Assembly (NCBI GenBank): GCA_964384345.1
Contig: CAYLKD010000007.1
Coordinates: 1-54,003 of the forward strand
Reading direction: 5' to 3'
DNA: 54,003 bases
Origin: JASLCR01 sp964384345
Lineage (GTDB): Bacteria > Patescibacteriota > Saccharimonadia > Saccharimonadales > Saccharimonadaceae
Under the pieces are notes generated by a model that saw only the letters and a list, made by a program, of their open reading frames with translations, made no database searches and was not told where the DNA came from. Shown piece by piece: positions 31,758-41,200 of the stretch. The first letter of the stretch is position 1. The number at the start of each line of letters is the position of its first letter. The position numbers and the translations under genes were made by a program.

Positions 31758-32339
31758 TTATATAGCTTCTTTGATAATTCGGTGTTTTAGAAATACAAGG
31801 ACGGTTGCTATTGAGAGTAAATGACCCGTGGTTGGTAATTTTTTTGCAACCGTACCCTCTATAAGCGTGTCTTTTGGAAAGACCACCGGATCTCGAGTTG
31901 AATAGAAGGTAGTGATCAACTGGCGCCGTTGTGCAGACATGTTTGCTACGGCAGCCTCCGCATGCGCCATCGATTCACGAAATGCCGGATTATTTTTGTA
32001 CAGTCGGGGCGAGACATTCGTAGCACCTATGTTTTTGCCACATATCGTAATAGTCTTACTGATGCGCTCGGGGTACATAGTATGCAAGTTCATAGCCATG
32101 GAGCCCCCAGCACTCTCCCCAATGAGTACGACCTTTTCGTGAGACCGAACTGCAGTATCAACAGCCTCTAAAACACGTGCACACTTTTGTTCGAATGTCT
32201 CGTTCATGTCACGCCACTTCATCGGTACTAATTGTACTGTAACGCCCTTATGCTTCCAGAATCCTAAGGCGAATGACCGCGCAGGATCGTACCCGTCGCC
32301 TAGACCTGGAATATAAATAATATGGGTTAGTTGATTCAC
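31758..32339 (-). CDS. Alpha/beta-hydrolase-like protein
   Basis: Probable serine hydrolase of 193 residues. The nucleophile elbow reads VVLIGESAGGSMAMNL, an Asp follows in TTFYSTRDPVVFP and a His in LPTTGHLLSI, giving a plausible Ser-Asp-His triad. GLGDG near the start may form the oxyanion hole. Start codon GTG, overlapping the stop of the upstream membrane-protein gene (TAGTG), so translation is coupled. Substrate unknown; an acyl-ester is most likely. Confidence 0.7.
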   Translation of the reverse strand: MNQLTHIIYIPGLGDGYDPARSFALGFWKHKGVTVQLVPMKWRDMNETFEQKCARVLEAVDTAVRSHEKVVLIGESAGGSMAMNLHTMYPERISKTITICGKNIGATNVSPRLYKNNPAFRESMAHAEAAVANMSAQRRQLITTFYSTRDPVVFPKDTLIEGTVAKKLPTTGHLLSIATVLVFLKHRIIKEAI

Positions 32340-33127
32340 TAGTATGATTTTGACGAAGATTTAGGCTGACTGTAAGTATCTGGACAAACAGTCGAGCGTA
32401 TTTTTAGTGAATGAGAGTGGCATGGAGTATGGATTTGCCTTGACCTCGAGTTGCTAGTCTGAGAACTTTTGTCGTGATGAGTAGCGATGAGAACTATCCC
32501 GAGCACAAGGAGGACTAATGAAAATAGACTGACGGCAATAATATGCATCATCGACTGTTTATACGTCAATCTTCTGAGGATCATCGAAGCGACCAGCAAT
32601 AAGAGCGCTATGGATATGCAGCTTGGCAAAAACGAATTCATTAGCACGTACGAAAGCTCTTCAGGCTGAAGTAACAATGCGCTCATGAGTCCGGAAACAG
32701 CAATTATACCTGTCAGTACGATGGTGATCGCTACACATATCGTCCAAATTGCTTTAGCAACACGCCGTACCCTCGAAGGATAAATACTGCCGATTACTGA
32801 TTCTTGACCCTTGATACGGGCATACAGCAACACTATGGTAAGTGTGGTTATCAGTAACGCTGCGAGCTCGCTCGTCAATACTTGTGATAAGTGCAGCGTC
32901 AGTTCGTAAATATTGTTGCTCGAAAGTTTAATAAACCTCGGTAACAAAAAAATAGTTGTCGTACTAATTGTCAAAAACAAGAGACTGAAGAATAGTAATA
33001 AAACATACTCAGTTGTGTAGCTCGTCGTGCGCTGGAACCAGCGATGAAGTTGCGACGATTTGTTTGCAAGCACTTGTGATGGTTCTTTCGATATAGTCTG
33101 GTGTTCGGTCTTCATTTTGTCTTTCAT
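32339..33127 (-). CDS. Multi-pass membrane protein of unknown function
   Basis: No family recognised. Five hydrophobic helices can be seen between about residues 40 and 215, after a polar N-terminus; the last 45 residues are Ser/His/Arg-rich and probably cytosolic. Length 262, or 258 if the second ATG is used. A TATAAT lies 15 bases before the ATG. Coupled to the hydrolase gene by a one-base overlap, so the two may act together at the membrane. Confidence 0.65.
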   Translation of the reverse strand: MKDKMKTEHQTISKEPSQVLANKSSQLHRWFQRTTSYTTEYVLLLFFSLLFLTISTTTIFLLPRFIKLSSNNIYELTLHLSQVLTSELAALLITTLTIVLLYARIKGQESVIGSIYPSRVRRVAKAIWTICVAITIVLTGIIAVSGLMSALLLQPEELSYVLMNSFLPSCISIALLLLVASMILRRLTYKQSMMHIIAVSLFSLVLLVLGIVLIATHHDKSSQTSNSRSRQIHTPCHSHSLKIRSTVCPDTYSQPKSSSKSY

Positions 33128-33199
33128 TAATTGCTATACATAATTATACCGCTGAATATAAAAACTGCCTCCTTTTTTGGAGGAGGCAGTTTAAATTTG

Positions 33200-35296
33200 C
33201 TATTTGCTCGATCGTTTTTCGATGATCTCTTGTGCCACATTTGGTGGTACTTCTTCGTACTGTGCAAGCTCCATAGTACTCGCTGCACGACCCTGACTCA
33301 TTGATCGCAGGTCACCAGTGTATCCAAACATACTTGCAAGTGGAACGATCGCTTTGACAAGCTTTGCGCCACCTTGCAGATCTTCCATAGCTTCGATTCG
33401 CCCACGTCGAGAGTTGAGGTCACCGATCACGTCACCCATGAATTCCTCTGGAGTGGTGACTTCGACTTTCATAACAGGCTCAAGCAGAATAGGTTTTGCT
33501 TGCTTAACGCCCTCTCGAGCTGCAATACTGCCGGCGAGCTTAAAGGCGAGCTCAGAAGAGTCCACATCGTGGTAACTACCATCATAGAGCGTAGCTTTGA
33601 CGTCAACAACTGGATAGCCTGCAATCACACCGCTATCAAGCGTTTCTCGCACACCTTGTTCGACTGGCTTTCGATATTCTTGAGGGACAACTCCACCTTT
33701 AATAGCGTCGATAAACTCAAAGCCTTTTCCGGCTTCATTTGGTTCAAATTCGATCCACACATCTCCGTATTGTCCACGTCCACCAGATTGCTTGGCGTGC
33801 TTACCTTGAACTTTAGAAGTACCCTTAATTGATTCACGGAACGCTACTTGCGGTTCACCGACGTTTGCTTCGACATTAAACTCTCGTTTCATACGGTCGA
33901 TAAGAATATCAAGGTGTAGCTCACCCATTCCTGACATGATGGTTTGTCCGGTTTCGTCATCAGTATGAACGCGGAATGTAGGGTCTTCTTCCGCAAGACG
34001 CCCAAGAGCGATACCCATTTTTTCTTGATCAGCTTTCGTTTTTGGCTCAACAGCGATCGCAACTGGTGGTTCTGGGAATGTGATACTTTCAAGGGCGATA
34101 GGATTACTGACTTCACAAAGCGTGTGTCCCGTAAAGGTGCTCTTGAGACCGACAACTGCTGCAATGTCACCTGCGTGGATCTCGTCGATTTCTTCGCGTT
34201 TGTCTGCATGCATACGCACGATACGGCCGACACGTTCTTTTTCGCCGGTTGTCGTGTTGAGCACGTAGCTTCCTGCTTTAATTGTTCCAGAATAGACACG
34301 GACAAAGATTAGTTTTCCAACAAATGGGTCTGTTGCGATCTTAAATGCCAATCCAGCCATAGGTTCGCTGACTGCTGGTTTTCGAGATACTTCATCACCA
34401 GTTTTTGGGTTAACACCCCAAATTGCATCTACATCGAGTGGGCTTGGAAGATAGTCAGCCATAATATCAAGTAGCTTCTCTACGATAACCCCACGTCCAT
34501 CTCCTCCGCTTACGAGGAAGAAATCGCCACCGAGTACGCGCTTACGAAGTGCCATCTTCAGTTCTTCTTCTGAAATAGAGTCTTCACCCTTATCAAGGAA
34601 ACGCTCAAAGAGCTCATCGTCTGCTTCGACGGCAGCTTCTACGAGGAGGCTACGTGCATTTTTAGCTTTTTCAAGCATATCAGCTGGGATCTCACCTTGT
34701 ACAAGCTCTTTATCGGTGTAATCAGTGTACGTGTAAGCTTTCATATCGACGAGGTCAACTAAGCCGTTGATGTCTTTTTCAAAGCCAATAGGTAGGTGAA
34801 CTGGAAGGGCGTGCTTGCTCAAACGATTGTGAATAGTATCGAGTGATTTGTAGAAATCACCACCAGTTTGATTAATTTTATTGATAAAGCAGATGCGTGG
34901 AACACCGTACTTGTTCGCTTGACGCCATACTGTCTCAGATTGTGCTTCAACGCCCATTTTTCCATCAAAGATCGTCACCGCACCATCAAGAACACGCAGC
35001 GATCGCTCAACCTCAACGGTAAAGTCAATGTGTCCTGGAGTATCAATGATGTTGATTTTGTGACCTTTCCAGAAACATGTCACAGCCGCAGATGTAATGG
35101 TAATACCGCGCTCTTTTTCCTGTGCCATCCAGTCAGTGGTTGCACTATCGCCGTTTGCACCACGAACTTCACCGATTTTGTGATTTATACCCGTTCGGTA
35201 GAGAATACCTTCAGTAGTGGTGGTCTTACCAGCGTCAATATGCGCGATAATGCCGATGTTGCGATAGTCCTTTAGTGGGACGTCTTTTTGGGCCAT
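33200..35296 (-). CDS. fusA: Elongation factor G with an unusual G4 motif
   Basis: GTPase that drives ribosomal translocation. P-loop AHIDAGKTTTTEGILYRTG, switch II DTPGHIDFTVEVERSLR and the five-domain layout through GYTGDLRSMSQGRA are normal. Length 698. The guanine-specificity motif, NKxD in nearly all EF-G proteins, reads NKIN here (34871-34882), with Asn in place of the Asp that pairs with the base. GAGAGG precedes the start. Next to the str genes but separated from rpsG by two other genes. Confidence 0.97.
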   Translation of the reverse strand: MAQKDVPLKDYRNIGIIAHIDAGKTTTTEGILYRTGINHKIGEVRGANGDSATTDWMAQEKERGITITSAAVTCFWKGHKINIIDTPGHIDFTVEVERSLRVLDGAVTIFDGKMGVEAQSETVWRQANKYGVPRICFINKINQTGGDFYKSLDTIHNRLSKHALPVHLPIGFEKDINGLVDLVDMKAYTYTDYTDKELVQGEIPADMLEKAKNARSLLVEAAVEADDELFERFLDKGEDSISEEELKMALRKRVLGGDFFLVSGGDGRGVIVEKLLDIMADYLPSPLDVDAIWGVNPKTGDEVSRKPAVSEPMAGLAFKIATDPFVGKLIFVRVYSGTIKAGSYVLNTTTGEKERVGRIVRMHADKREEIDEIHAGDIAAVVGLKSTFTGHTLCEVSNPIALESITFPEPPVAIAVEPKTKADQEKMGIALGRLAEEDPTFRVHTDDETGQTIMSGMGELHLDILIDRMKREFNVEANVGEPQVAFRESIKGTSKVQGKHAKQSGGRGQYGDVWIEFEPNEAGKGFEFIDAIKGGVVPQEYRKPVEQGVRETLDSGVIAGYPVVDVKATLYDGSYHDVDSSELAFKLAGSIAAREGVKQAKPILLEPVMKVEVTTPEEFMGDVIGDLNSRRGRIEAMEDLQGGAKLVKAIVPLASMFGYTGDLRSMSQGRAASTMELAQYEEVPPNVAQEIIEKRSSK

Positions 35297-35424
35297 GTGT
35301 TCTGATTCCTCTCGGGTTAAATATTTTTAGCCATAAAAAATAGCTCGTTATGTCCTATTTTACCATATTTTTCGTATTTATAAGATAGAAAGAAGGTTTT
35401 AGGACGATACATTTGACTTTGGAA

Positions 35425-36066
35425 TTAATTTTGTTGTGCTACTTCTTCAGCTCTGCGAGAAGCTAGCGTATCAATGATATTGCGCGCGCGCAAGAATGCA
35501 TACCCAAAGGCTACCTTGAATATATTAGGCTCCCGGGCAACTTCGGGGTACTCGTCGAGCACTTCTTCAAGTATCGCGATGTATGGCGCTTCAAGTACAC
35601 CAAGGTAATGCAACCCTTGATCAATCATTGTAGCCGCTCTTTCTGTGCGCCACTGCACCGCGTCTCTGTCGGCTGGTCGCGGAGCCAAAGCTACGTCAAA
35701 GTATGTAGAAGCTTGAGCCCAAGCTGTCTTCCACTCATCCGCATCAGATCCGAGCTCGGTGGCATAAGAGTCGGCGATTATAGCAGCGAGTGCGCATCCA
35801 GTAATAAAAATCCTTTGACGCAGTAACTCATCGTCGACGTATTCGTGATTTTCAAGTACTGGCTCAAGCATATGACCTAATAACTCAAAACGCCGTTTTA
35901 GCATTTCGTGATTTTGTTGCAAGGATTCATCGTACGCTCGTATGACAAATTTTGGTCCTTGCCCAACATGCAATGCGTTATACGCTGTGAAAGCAATAAG
36001 GCCATGATTGAGAACATGTATAGTCTCATACGATAGCGGCACTAATTGGGGTATTTTTTCGTGCAT
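35425..36066 (-). CDS. Hypothetical helical protein (213 aa)
   Basis: Unrecognised, mostly alpha-helical soluble protein with no signal peptide or clear TM segment; one moderately hydrophobic helix (FITGCALAAIIADSYA) lies in the middle. A promoter TTGACC-17-TATAAT (36107-36079) places the transcription start about five bases before the ATG, so it is nearly leaderless. It is divergent from the next gene, and the two promoters share about 40 bases. Confidence 0.6.
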   Translation of the reverse strand: MHEKIPQLVPLSYETIHVLNHGLIAFTAYNALHVGQGPKFVIRAYDESLQQNHEMLKRRFELLGHMLEPVLENHEYVDDELLRQRIFITGCALAAIIADSYATELGSDADEWKTAWAQASTYFDVALAPRPADRDAVQWRTERAATMIDQGLHYLGVLEAPYIAILEEVLDEYPEVAREPNIFKVAFGYAFLRARNIIDTLASRRAEEVAQQN

Positions 36067-36078
36067 ATAGTATATAAT

Positions 36079-36107
36079 ATTATACCCTAAAATACTTATT
36101 AGGTCAA
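36079..36107 (-). promoter_or_regulatory. Promoter of the 213-aa gene
   Basis: On the minus strand, TTGACC (36107-36102), 17 bp, TATAAT (36084-36079), with the ATG at 36066. Confidence 0.75.
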
Positions 36108-36134
36108 AGATTTAAAGCCGTGTATACTACTGAC

Positions 36135-36842
36135 ATGTTCCGTCGAAAAGACTTATCACTCCACTGCTTTTCACCGCACGTTATGTTGGCGACATTTTTG
36201 ATTGAAATAGGCTTTGCGCTGTTCGTTCTCTATCGATACAAGTCGTCCACAATCATACGATTAGTGGTTGCCTTACTCGTATCACTAGCTATTTTCCAAG
36301 GAGCTGAATACATGCTCTGTGGCGGATTTGGCATCGAAGGCGGACGATGGTCACAACTTGGATACAGTTTCATTACGCTTTTGCCACCACTCGGTTTGCA
36401 CCTCGTGTTTGCTATCGCCGGCAAACGATCGCGCTCAGTTGTACCACTCGCCTATCTAAGCGCGGCGGTTTTTGTCGCATATTTTGCAGTCATCACGTCA
36501 ACTCTCAGCGGCCACACCTGCTACGCAAATTACGCTGTGTTTGATATTGATAAAGGAACCCTTACGGCTCAGTGGTACGGATTATTTTATTACGGATGGC
36601 TGATAACAGCGATCATATATGCGATTCGTTTTGCTCGAAATGCATCAAACCATCAGAAAAAGGCACTCGTATCACTTGTTGCTGGCTATAGTGCGTTTCT
36701 TATTCCGACAACTGTTATTAACATGACAGATCCATCGACACTTGCTGGCATACCATCAATTATGTGTGGCTTCGCGGTGATCCTAGCTTTTATATTGGTC
36801 ATAAACGTCATACCTAAAAGTGGGGCGCGAACAAAAGTGTAG
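36135..36842 (+). CDS. Seven-helix membrane protein of unknown function
   Basis: About seven TM helices over 235 residues, with short loops and a cytosolic C-terminus. The layout, including a Cys/Gly-rich extracellular loop (MLCGGFGIEGG) and a second loop with SGHTCYANY, resembles N-terminal 7TM sensor modules but no kinase domain is attached. I prefer ATG 36135, six bases after a TATACT -10, which makes the message leaderless; a GTG at 36120 lies upstream of the predicted start. The substrate or signal is unknown. Confidence 0.6.
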   Translation: MFRRKDLSLHCFSPHVMLATFLIEIGFALFVLYRYKSSTIIRLVVALLVSLAIFQGAEYMLCGGFGIEGGRWSQLGYSFITLLPPLGLHLVFAIAGKRSRSVVPLAYLSAAVFVAYFAVITSTLSGHTCYANYAVFDIDKGTLTAQWYGLFYYGWLITAIIYAIRFARNASNHQKKALVSLVAGYSAFLIPTTVINMTDPSTLAGIPSIMCGFAVILAFILVINVIPKSGARTKV

Positions 36843-36860
36843 TTCCGCTACTGCATAAAT

Positions 36861-36895
36861 AAAAAATTGCTCCTACTTTCGTAAGAGCAATTTTT
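36861..36895. terminator. Bidirectional terminator
   Basis: TTGCTC (36867-36872) pairs with GAGCAA (36885-36890), extended by an inner TAC/GTA, with six A before and five T after. It ends the converging 7TM gene and the rpsL-rpsG transcript. Confidence 0.85.
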
Positions 36896-36909
36896 GATTG
36901 AGAAAATAC

Positions 36910-37389
36910 TTACCCTCGGGCAAAGTGAGCGAATGCTCGGTTGGCTTCTGCCATCTTGTGGGTGTCTTCTTTCTTCTTGTAAGCGCTTCCTGCTTCATTG
37001 TAGGCATCGACGATCTCTGCAGCGAGACGCCGGTCGTATGGCATACCATTACGAGCTCGCGCGCTCTGGACAAGCCAGCTAAACGCGTAGTGCAGTTGAC
37101 GGTGTCCCTGAACTGGAAATGGGATCTGGTAGTTAGCACCACCAACACGACGAGACTTGACCTCGAAATTTGGGGCAACATTCTTCAATGCTTTTTCAAA
37201 TACTTCCAGCGGATTTTCGGAATCGAGTTTTTTAGCTGCTTGTTCAAGTGCGCTGTAGACAGCACGCTCTGCAACTTGCTTTTTACCATCGAGCATAGAT
37301 TTGTTAATCAAGCGCTGCACCATCACACTTTGATATTTGCGGTCAGGGCGTAGTTCGCGCTGTAATTTTCTAGTGACTTTACGTGGCAT
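36910..37389 (-). CDS. rpsG: 30S ribosomal protein S7
   Basis: Primary 16S rRNA-binding protein that nucleates the small-subunit head. MPRKVTRKLQRELRPDRKYQ, VFEKALKNVAPNFEVKSRRVGG and RNGMPYDRRLAAEIVDAYNE are diagnostic. Length 159. Its ATG overlaps the stop of the 58-residue membrane protein by one base, so its translation probably depends on that small ORF; AAAGG lies within the small ORF. Confidence 0.97.
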   Translation of the reverse strand: MPRKVTRKLQRELRPDRKYQSVMVQRLINKSMLDGKKQVAERAVYSALEQAAKKLDSENPLEVFEKALKNVAPNFEVKSRRVGGANYQIPFPVQGHRQLHYAFSWLVQSARARNGMPYDRRLAAEIVDAYNEAGSAYKKKEDTHKMAEANRAFAHFARG

Positions 37390-37565
37390 TACTTCATACC
37401 TTTCTTTATCATTGAGGCAATTTCATCTGAGTATGCAGCCGCACCTACAGACAAAGCAACGAGTAACGCAGTGATTACTGGTTCATTAGGCATATAAGCA
37501 AGCACTAAAAATATAACAGCAATTGCTATTACTATAACGACAGCTGACATGTTATCTTTTCCCAT
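37389..37565 (-). CDS. 58-residue double-TM protein overlapping rpsL and rpsG
   Basis: Small hydrophobic protein between rpsL and rpsG. Its ATG shares a base with the rpsL stop (TAATG) and its stop shares a base with the rpsG start (TAATG), so all three reading frames are coupled. Two hydrophobic helices (about residues 6-25 and 27-46) are joined by a short Pro/Asn/Glu turn (MPNEPV), followed by an acidic/basic tail ending SMIKKGMK. No family recognised. The exact two-sided coupling argues that it is really translated. It could be a membrane-hairpin protein made in proportion to ribosomal proteins. Confidence 0.75.
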   Translation of the reverse strand: MGKDNMSAVVIVIAIAVIFLVLAYMPNEPVITALLVALSVGAAAYSDEIASMIKKGMK

Positions 37566-37978
37566 TATTTTGCTTCTTTCTTTGCGCCGTACTTAGAACG
37601 GCCTTGTTGACGTTTTGCTACTCCTTGGAGGTCGAGAGCACCACGAACGATGTGGTAACGCACACCTGGAAGATCAGGTACACGTCCGCCGCGTACGAGA
37701 ACAACTGCGTGCTCCTGTAGGTTATGACCTTCACCACCAATGTATGCCCAAACTTCTTGCTTGTTTGTCAGACGAACACGTGCAACTTTACGAAGTGCGG
37801 AGTTAGGTTTCTTTGGTGTTTTTGTCGTCACTTTGATACACACTCCACGCATTAGCGGGCTGTTTTGCTCATAATAGCGAGTTTTGAGGGCATTATGAAT
37901 CGAGCCAAGCGCCGGTGATTTTGACTTCTTTTTTGCAACGCCACGAGGCTTGCGAACCAATTGATTGATTGTTGGCAT
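37565..37978 (-). CDS. rpsL: 30S ribosomal protein S12
   Basis: Decoding-centre protein controlling accuracy. VTTKTPKKPNSALRKVARV and GGEGHNLQEHAVVLVRGGRV are conserved. Length 137, longer than E. coli (124) because of an insertion around residues 25-43. Residue 101 is Pro (codon 37676-37678) where most bacteria have the Lys that contributes to streptomycin binding and is flanked by the methylthiolated Asp. It is the first gene of the str operon here, with a promoter and a long leader upstream. Confidence 0.97.
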   Translation of the reverse strand: MPTINQLVRKPRGVAKKKSKSPALGSIHNALKTRYYEQNSPLMRGVCIKVTTKTPKKPNSALRKVARVRLTNKQEVWAYIGGEGHNLQEHAVVLVRGGRVPDLPGVRYHIVRGALDLQGVAKRQQGRSKYGAKKEAK

Positions 37979-38119
37979 AAAAAATGCAGACTCCCGTTTA
38001 TTAACTATCTTATTATCGCAGCCTCAGAGTATCAGCATTACTCCGCGCCGCATTGTTCTTTTCACGGTTTCATCAACTTGTACACTACTGACGAAATGAA
38101 AAGAGGAAACTCTTCGTTG

Positions 38120-38151
38120 ATTATAGTAAATTTACACTAGTTTGTCTAGTG
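38120..38151 (-). promoter_or_regulatory. Promoter of the rpsL-rpsG operon with an overlapping inverted repeat
   Basis: On the minus strand, TAGACA (38148-38143), 17 bp, TATAAT (38125-38120). An inverted repeat CACTAG-N5-CTAGTG (38135-38151) covers the -35, a plausible operator. The leader to rpsL is about 135 bases. Confidence 0.7.
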
Positions 38152-38183
38152 CAGAGTATGAAGCAGGACAATTCGTCCATAAA

Positions 38184-38212
38184 GTAAATAGCCTCTTCTA
38201 GAGGCTATTTAC
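38184..38212 (-). terminator. Terminator after rpoC
   Basis: GTAAATAGCCTC (38184-38195) pairs with GAGGCTATTTAC (38201-38212), 12 perfect pairs with a 5-base loop. The following U-tract is weak, so read-through into the str operon is possible. Confidence 0.65.
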
Positions 38213-38232
38213 AGGTGCTAGCACATACGTAT

Positions 38233-41200
38233 TTACTGCGCTATGCGTTCAGCATCTTCTTGCAATGCGTCTTCAGCGTAGTCTGGATCGATGTCATCGA
38301 GAGAAATTTGATCAGGCATCAAATTCCTGGCGCCAGTTCCAACAGGAATCTTGCGTCCAATGATGACATTTTCTTTCAGACCATGCAATCGATCAGCGCG
38401 ACCGGATGTCGCTGCACTAATGAGAACGCGTGTCGTGTCTTGGAACGACGCAGCAGATAGCCAGCTATCAGACCAGATAGACACTTTTGTGATACCAAGA
38501 AGTAGCTGCGTGTATTGAACAAGCTCTTTACCTTGTTCGACAAGCTCTTTATTTGCATCAACAACAGCCGCCTTTGATACGATGTCGCCAGTAACAAATG
38601 AGCTGTCACCAGGGTTTTCAACTTGCACACGTGAGAACATCTGTCGAACGATGATCTCAAGGTGCTTGTCTGCAACATCTTGTCCTTGCGCTGCGTAGAT
38701 ACGCAATACTTCATTGATAATGTATCGCTGCGTAGCTTCAGTACCTTTAAGGCGCATCAACTCGTGGAGGTTGATTGAACCAATAGTGAGGCGATCACCA
38801 GCGGCAACACTATCACCAGCACGGACGACAAGTTGGCTAGAGCCAGGGACCTCGTAACGGAGTGGTGCGGATGCATTTGCAGCGATGACCATTGTGTCTT
38901 CGGCTACTTCGACGACGCCATCGAATGGTGCGACGAGTGGTTTAGCGCCTGCTTCGGCACTTGCAAGCACATCACCAGCCTTGACATTCGAGCCAGCTTT
39001 GACAGCAACTTTGCGTCCTTCGAGCGGAATTCGTTCGACGTGGCCAGAATCAGGAGTAACTTGGATAACGTAGTTCTTGCCATCTTCCCATACATCAACC
39101 GTACCAGCAGCCTCAGATATAAAGGCTTGACCTTTCGGAGAACGAGCTTCAAATAGCTCTTCAACACGTGGCAAACCTTGGGTAATGTCACCACCAGCAA
39201 CACCAGATGCGTGGAACGTTCGAAGTGTTAGCTGCGTTCCAGGCTCACCGACAGACTGAGCGGCGATGACTCCTACTGGTTGTGCGCCAGCGACTAACAT
39301 ACCGGTTGCCATGTCAATACCATAGCTCTTACGTGGGATACCACGAAGATTCTTTGTTGATAGGACACTTTGGATGCGGACTGCATCAATTGATGAGTCA
39401 GCTTCTATAGCGTTTGCAACATCTCGTGTAATGAGCATATCTTTTCCGATATGGCCTTTGACTTCTTCGGCGGTGTATCGTCCAAATAGTCGGTTTGAAA
39501 AGTCAATCATAGTCTGCTCTGATTCTGATCGCAAGATTGCAAATCCATCATCATCACCAGCATCGTCTTCAACGGTAAAGACATCTTGTGACACGTCAAC
39601 GAGACGTCGAGTCAAGTATCCGGAGTCAGCGGTCTTTAGTGCCGTATCGATCAGTCCTTTACGGGCACCACGTGTTGCAACGAATGCTTCAAGACTGGAA
39701 AGACCTTTTTTGTATGAGCTTCGGATCGGCAACTCGATTTCGCGGTTTGTTGCGTCAACTTGTATACCAATCATGGCACTTGCAAGTTTAACATTCGAGA
39801 TATCACCACGAGCACCTGAGTTCACCATGACAGAAATGCTGGTGTCCATGTGCGCGAGTTGTTCTTTCAAGAAATCTGTTACGTTGTTGTCCACGTTTCG
39901 CCATGCGGCAACTGTAAGGCTGTACCGCTCATCGTCGGTGATCAAACCTTGTCCGAACTGTTCTGAGATCAAAGCAGTTTTTGCATCACCTTCAGCAACA
40001 AATTCTGGGATTTCTTTGAAGTTGACGTAATCGTCTTTACCAGTTGATACAGCTGCAATGGTTGCAAAGCGGAAGGCTTGGCCTTTCATGCGGTCAGCTG
40101 TGGCAGCAGTTTCTTCGGCACCGTAGGTATCAAAGATACGAGCAAGTACTTTTTTAAGCTGCTTTTTAGTCTGAATGTTGTTATCGTATGGGAAATCTTC
40201 GGGAAGAATTTCGTTGAAGAACACACGGCCGAGTGTGGTTTCACGTATTGCACCCTTCGCAAAAATACGAATCGGTGTTTGCAGCTGAATTTTCTTCGCG
40301 TCATACGCCATTTCAGCTTCGTAGACTGAGCTAAATGGTTTGAACGTATCAGTTTGTGCGCTTGGTTTTTCGTATGTGAGGTAGTAGTTACCAAGCACGA
40401 CATCTTGACCGATGTTGAGCACTGGTGCACCATCTGCAGGCTTAAGAAGGTTGTTCGTTGAGCTCATGAGTTCACGAGCTTCGCGCTGAGCTTCATCTGA
40501 AAGCGGAAGGTGTACAGCCATCTGGTCGCCATCGTAGTCTGCATTGAATCCGTTCGCAACGAGTGGGTGCAGCTGAATAGCCTTACCTTCAACGAGCTTC
40601 GGCATGAATGCTTGAATCGACAAACGGTGGAGTGACGGTGCTCGGTTGAGTAATACGTACTTGCCTTTTGTTACTTCATCAAGAGCATCCCAAACAAGTG
40701 CGTCACCTGCTTCAATCAAGCGAGTTGCTGAGCGAATATTGTGAGCGTGTTCACCACGGATCAGCCAACTGATAACAAATGGTTTAAATAACTCAAGTGC
40801 CATTTGTTTCGGCAGGCCACATTGGTTGATTTTAAGCTTAGGACCAACAACGATCACTGAACGTCCAGAGTAATCAACACGTTTACCAAGAAGGTTTTGG
40901 CGGAAACGACCTTGTTTACCCTTGAGCATGTCAGAAATAGACTTAAGACGGCGGCGTCCACCGGTAGCGTTCACCGCGCGACCACCACGAGCAGCAGAGT
41001 TGTCAACTAGTGCGTCAACTGCTTCTTGCAGCATACGCATTTCGTTTCGACGGATGACTTCTGGCGCGTTGAGGTCAATCAGTTTCTTAAGACGGTTGTT
41101 TCGGTTGATGACACGGCGATAAAGATCGTTAAGATCTGAAGTAGCAAAACGCCCACCAGTCAACTGCACCATTGGACGAAGGTCCGGTGGAATTACTGGC

